Origin: Ignavibacteria bacterium
GTDB lineage: Bacteria; Bacteroidota; Ignavibacteria; Kapaibacteriales; UBA2268
Length of the DNA: 64,000 bases
Assembly (NCBI GenBank): GCA_026416955.1
Contig: JAOAEE010000013.1
Coordinates: forward strand, 124,001-188,000
Direction: 5' to 3'
Position 1 is the first letter of the stretch; every line of letters starts with the position of its first letter. Made by a program: the position numbers and the translations under genes. The notes under the pieces were generated by a model. It made no database searches. It saw only the letters and a list, made by a program, of their open reading frames with translations, and was not told the DNA's origin. This document shows positions 60,261-64,000 of the stretch, piece after piece.

Positions 60261-63200
60261 ACTTTAATCCCATTCTCTTCTTTGACAACTCGAAAATAAT
60301 AAACCCCAGTAGAAAGATTATTATTAATATTTACCAAATCTACGGTTATTCCCCCAAGCCAACGATTATTCTCGATTTCAAATATTTTCGTAAAATCACT
60401 ATCGAAAATTTCGACAATGGAACTATTTGGAACATTTGCAAAAGTAATATTTGGATAATAATTAATATTTATTGGATTTGGATAGGCAAAAGCAGCTTCA
60501 ACCTCTTCTGCTTGTCGAGTTAGATAAATCGTATTAAACGGTGGTCCAACAAATTTCGTTAAATCCTTGGAATAAATCTTACCTAAAACTAAATAAAAAT
60601 CTTTACCTAAAGAATATATATTTGGTTCGTTTGCAAGTTCAATTCGAACAATAGAGTCTTCTATTAAACCTACAGAAGAAATTTTACCGAAAGGTAAAAT
60701 TTGATAATTCCGCAAATTTGTAGCAGAAAACGCTTCTAAAGGTTTTGGAAAAATAATTTCTAAAATATATCTATCCAAAAAACGAAAACTTTGGAAAAAA
60801 AGTAAAGAGTCGGTAGAATAATTTTTTTCAATAACGAATTCCAATGTGCCTGGTTCAGTGAAATTTCCCCACTTATCGCGGAATTTATCAATTACTATAA
60901 AATATCGTCCACTATCAAGATTATATAAAAAAGAAACTTTAAAAGAAGTATCGTTGACAAAACCAACAGAAGAAATAGGAATTTTGTTCCCTTTTTCATC
61001 AAAAACCTTTGTCTGCGAGAAGGGTAATGAATGATTGGATATTTTACCACTAAAATTTACGACCATTTGGTTATTGGAAATTGGCATAACCGATAGAGGC
61101 TTCGTACGACTTGTTTCAAATACGATAATTGGATTGGAAAATTCACTTGGTAAAAGACTATTAGTAGTATCGACTGCTTTTACGAAAAATACCCTTTCCC
61201 CTTCAAAAAAGTTCCTTGGTAAATGGAAGAAAGTCTTTGAAGTGCCACCCACCAAGTTAACAGAATTTGTTGAATTTTCGAGTTCATAAATCAAATAGAA
61301 GTTTGCTCCATCAACTAAAGACCAATTCAAATTTATCGTATCATTAACATCTATCCACGCATCACAATTAATTGGAATGTCAAGGATTTTTTTCGATTGA
61401 ATTTCAAAGAAAAATAAACCGCCCCAAAGGGAAACTCCAAATTCATTAATTCCGTTTTTGTCAAAATCGCCAATCACAACGGAATTGGAATAAACATAAG
61501 GCAACCAAAAAATCTGGTCAAATTTGTTGGTTTTCTCTGAATACTTAAGAATATAAAGATTTGGAAACAACGAAAGAAAAACCTCATCACTTAAATCACC
61601 ATCGAAATCTCCGCAATTAATTCCATTACGGTAAAAAATTCCTTGAGGGGTTGCCCCTACCCTACTACCCCATATAGCAAGTTCCTCTTTAATTTCATAA
61701 TTGTTCCTTCCTAAACTTTGTAAAGTAAAGAGATTCCAAAGCGACGAATATTCGAAAGAAAATGTTTCGGAAAAAGTATTTGTAATAGCAATAAAAGCAA
61801 GAACTGGTTCCATTTTGTAAGTAGTTTGGTAGATAGATGTAGAAACAGTAAAAGGGTCGATTGGTAATTTTTGGCTAAATTCAAATTCAAAAGTTCTAAG
61901 CCTACTATTGTATTGATATATCAACAAATTGCCATAAGTAGTAAAAAAAGACAACTCTATTAACCCATCCCCATCAAAATCAGCAAATTGCAAGTTAGGT
62001 TTAGTACCAATTGAACCCATTGTGTCCACTGGGGTAATTTCGTTTTGTAATATGTAACCTTTGTCCGTATGCTTATAAATTAATATTGAATTATTATTGT
62101 AGCAAACAATTTCATCTTTTCCATCTCTATCGACATCAAAAAACATCGAACCCCATAAAATCTCGGTTGATTTGCTTTCGAAAACTACATTTTCGAAAAA
62201 CTTACTTGTATCTTTTGGTTCAAAAACTTTTATCCGACCGAAACTTGTTGTCAAAATCTCGTCAAATCCATTTCCATTTGAGTTTCCGATACTAATTGGT
62301 ATTAAAGGTTGGGGATATTCAGCAATTTTGTGAAATGTAGAATCTTTTGAATTATATGAATAGTATGCCAAATTTCCCCAATCCAGTTGTTTATATGGAT
62401 TAATTAATAGTCCATCTTGTGAGAATTGCTTAAATTTTGAAACTTTTGGATAAATGTAAGACATTGGGAGTTTCTTGTGCTTTGAAATTACTGATTTTTG
62501 ACATTGAAAAATAAAATCGGATATAGTTAAAGTGTCGTAAAACTCCAAGCCCCCATAAGTGGAATGTTGAACAATGATAATTAGTTTATTCTTTGAATGA
62601 TCTTGCAAGTTTAGGTCAAGAGTAACAAAATGTTGAGTTTCATATAAATTGTCCGAGAATTTCCCAAGAAAATTGCTACTATCGAAAACCAGAACATTGC
62701 AAAAAGAACGATGATTGGTGTGAGAAGTATAAACCAAAAGGTTTCTTTGTTCATAAATTGAATTAATTAGTTTACTTTTATTTACAATTAAACCACTATC
62801 ACTAGAAAAAATAGTAAAGTTTCTTGCAAAAAGATATTTATTCCCATTTTTCAATTTCATAACCAATCGAAGAGCATAATTTCCAAGCGCCAAATTTTCA
62901 ATATCTAAAAGATAAACCTCGTTTTCAGTTTGAATAACTCTGTTATTAATTACTTTTTCAACAAAGATTGTATCGTCCTTCCACAATTCGATATCAAAAG
63001 AATCAAAAAAAGGGGAATAAATTGAAAATACAATGTTGACAGTTTTGTTCTTCTTTTTATCAATTTCTTGCCCTTCAATTGGATATGAAATCTCAACTTT
63101 AGACGAACCAACAAAATTCACCGCATCCGTAGCGTTGACAATTCCTTGGTTTAAACTTTTTTTGTCACCATATATTGGTTTTTGTGTTGCTTTCAAAATC

Positions 63201-64000
63201 GATTTAATTTCGTCGCATTTTAAATTAGGATTTAATTGAAGCAATAAAGCAACCACACCCGAAACAATAGGTGCAGAAAAAGACGTGCCAGAAACATATT
63301 TGTATTTATTTTCTAGGGTTGTCGATAATATTTCATACCCAGGTGCAAAGATATCTACTCTAGGTCCGTAGTTACTACTTTTTCCAATAAAACCATTTTT
63401 AGTACTTGCTCCCACAGAAATAACCTCGGGATAGTCAGATGGGAAATGGTCTATGATTTCACCGTCGTTACCTGCCGAAGCAATAATGATACATCCCATC
63501 GAAGAAGCAAATTTAATTGCATCCCATAACAACCGAGAGTTGTAGTAAGTTCCAAAAGATAAATTCAATACGTTTACCTTGTTTAATGCTGCGTAAATTA
63601 TTGCGGCAGAAATATCCTTGACCTCTGCATTTCCAGTAACATCAAAAGAGCGTAGAACAACTAACTTTGAATTTGGGGCTACTCCGACAATTCCTGTATC
63701 GTTTAAACCAGCACAAAGGACTCCAGCAACAAGGGTTCCGTGGCTATGTTCATCCTCTGGGATTGCATCCATTCCAGAATAATCCCCAAAGTTACCAACA
63801 ATCTGGTCTACAAAGTCGTAACCTATTACATCATCAACGAAACCATTTGAATCTTCATCCTTTCCGTTAAGGTCTCCAGAGACACCATTAACAAAAGTTG
63901 TATCGGGCCAAGGTTCGAAAGTCCCGTTTTTATTAATATCCTCTTTAGAATTTACCCAAATTCTATCAACAAATTCTTTATGATTAAAGTCCAAGCCAGT
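60224..64000 (-). CDS. S8 serine peptidase with FG-GAP-like repeats, Ig-like domain and T9SS C-terminal sorting domain, 5' partial (runs off right edge)
   Basis: TGLDFNHKEF at edge, EHSHGTLVAGVL, GTSFSAPIVSGVVALLL; DVDRDGKDE, DFDGDGLIE, DFDGDLSDE, DFDKNGINE; C-term AYPNPININYYPNITF...GVYYFRVV. Reported ORF start at 63994 is an internal TTG (Leu), not a true start. Confidence 0.92.
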   Translation of the reverse strand, partial: TGLDFNHKEFVDRIWVNSKEDINKNGTFEPWPDTTFVNGVSGDLNGKDEDSNGFVDDVIGYDFVDQIVGNFGDYSGMDAIPEDEHSHGTLVAGVLCAGLNDTGIVGVAPNSKLVVLRSFDVTGNAEVKDISAAIIYAALNKVNVLNLSFGTYYNSRLLWDAIKFASSMGCIIIASAGNDGEIIDHFPSDYPEVISVGASTKNGFIGKSSNYGPRVDIFAPGYEILSTTLENKYKYVSGTSFSAPIVSGVVALLLQLNPNLKCDEIKSILKATQKPIYGDKKSLNQGIVNATDAVNFVGSSKVEISYPIEGQEIDKKKNKTVNIVFSIYSPFFDSFDIELWKDDTIFVEKVINNRVIQTENEVYLLDIENLALGNYALRLVMKLKNGNKYLFARNFTIFSSDSGLIVNKSKLINSIYEQRNLLVYTSHTNHRSFCNVLVFDSSNFLGKFSDNLYETQHFVTLDLNLQDHSKNKLIIIVQHSTYGGLEFYDTLTISDFIFQCQKSVISKHKKLPMSYIYPKVSKFKQFSQDGLLINPYKQLDWGNLAYYSYNSKDSTFHKIAEYPQPLIPISIGNSNGNGFDEILTTSFGRIKVFEPKDTSKFFENVVFESKSTEILWGSMFFDVDRDGKDEIVCYNNNSILIYKHTDKGYILQNEITPVDTMGSIGTKPNLQFADFDGDGLIELSFFTTYGNLLIYQYNSRLRTFEFEFSQKLPIDPFTVSTSIYQTTYKMEPVLAFIAITNTFSETFSFEYSSLWNLFTLQSLGRNNYEIKEELAIWGSRVGATPQGIFYRNGINCGDFDGDLSDEVFLSLFPNLYILKYSEKTNKFDQIFWLPYVYSNSVVIGDFDKNGINEFGVSLWGGLFFFEIQSKKILDIPINCDAWIDVNDTINLNWSLVDGANFYLIYELENSTNSVNLVGGTSKTFFHLPRNFFEGERVFFVKAVDTTNSLLPSEFSNPIIVFETSRTKPLSVMPISNNQMVVNFSGKISNHSLPFSQTKVFDEKGNKIPISSVGFVNDTSFKVSFLYNLDSGRYFIVIDKFRDKWGNFTEPGTLEFVIEKNYSTDSLLFFQSFRFLDRYILEIIFPKPLEAFSATNLRNYQILPFGKISSVGLIEDSIVRIELANEPNIYSLGKDFYLVLGKIYSKDLTKFVGPPFNTIYLTRQAEEVEAAFAYPNPININYYPNITFANVPNSSIVEIFDSDFTKIFEIENNRWLGGITVDLVNINNNLSTGVYYFRVVKEENGIKVCSSLKKFAIIK

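Noticed and set aside
1-64000. CRISPR arrays, tRNA/rRNA genes, intact IS elements or known phage-defence operons
   Set aside because: Scanned visually; no regular spaced repeats, cloverleaf-like candidates, transposase or recognisable defence proteins found. A tRNAscan/Infernal/DefenseFinder run would be needed to be definitive.

Overview
Low-GC, gene-dense bacterial chromosome segment, probably from the FCB group (Bacteroidota/Ignavibacteriota/Kapabacteria-like). This placement is inferred from the number of type IX secretion (T9SS) cargo proteins and PorV-family proteins; many genes also have a clear Shine-Dalgarno sequence. I see no rRNA, tRNA, CRISPR array or intact transposase. Housekeeping genes include lpd, dacB, miaA, pcm, cdaA, phoH, asnA, glyA, glnA, rpsA, trxA, a ychF-like gene and nuoF. 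Between them lie large secreted proteins with C-terminal T9SS sorting domains: an FG-GAP/ASPIC protein, an SdrD_B-like protein, two subtilases, a choice-of-anchor protein, and a molybdopterin oxidase large subunit. The most unusual items are: (1) an IorB-like molybdopterin oxidoreductase that appears to carry both a Tat signal and a C-terminal T9SS sorting domain, next to a signal-less 2Fe-2S subunit; (2) a heavily decayed pair of T9SS surface-protein genes at 43.8-47.5 kb, preceded by a 13-bp inverted repeat; (3) a compact block with a mini T9SS-cargo gene overlapping a PorV-like gene, beside an AMIN-TPR-TM protein and an orphan PAS histidine kinase; (4) a co-oriented block of subtilase/FG-GAP protein, lipoprotein, TonB receptor and surface protein at the right end. 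All assignments come from reading the sequence and recognising motifs. No database searches were run.
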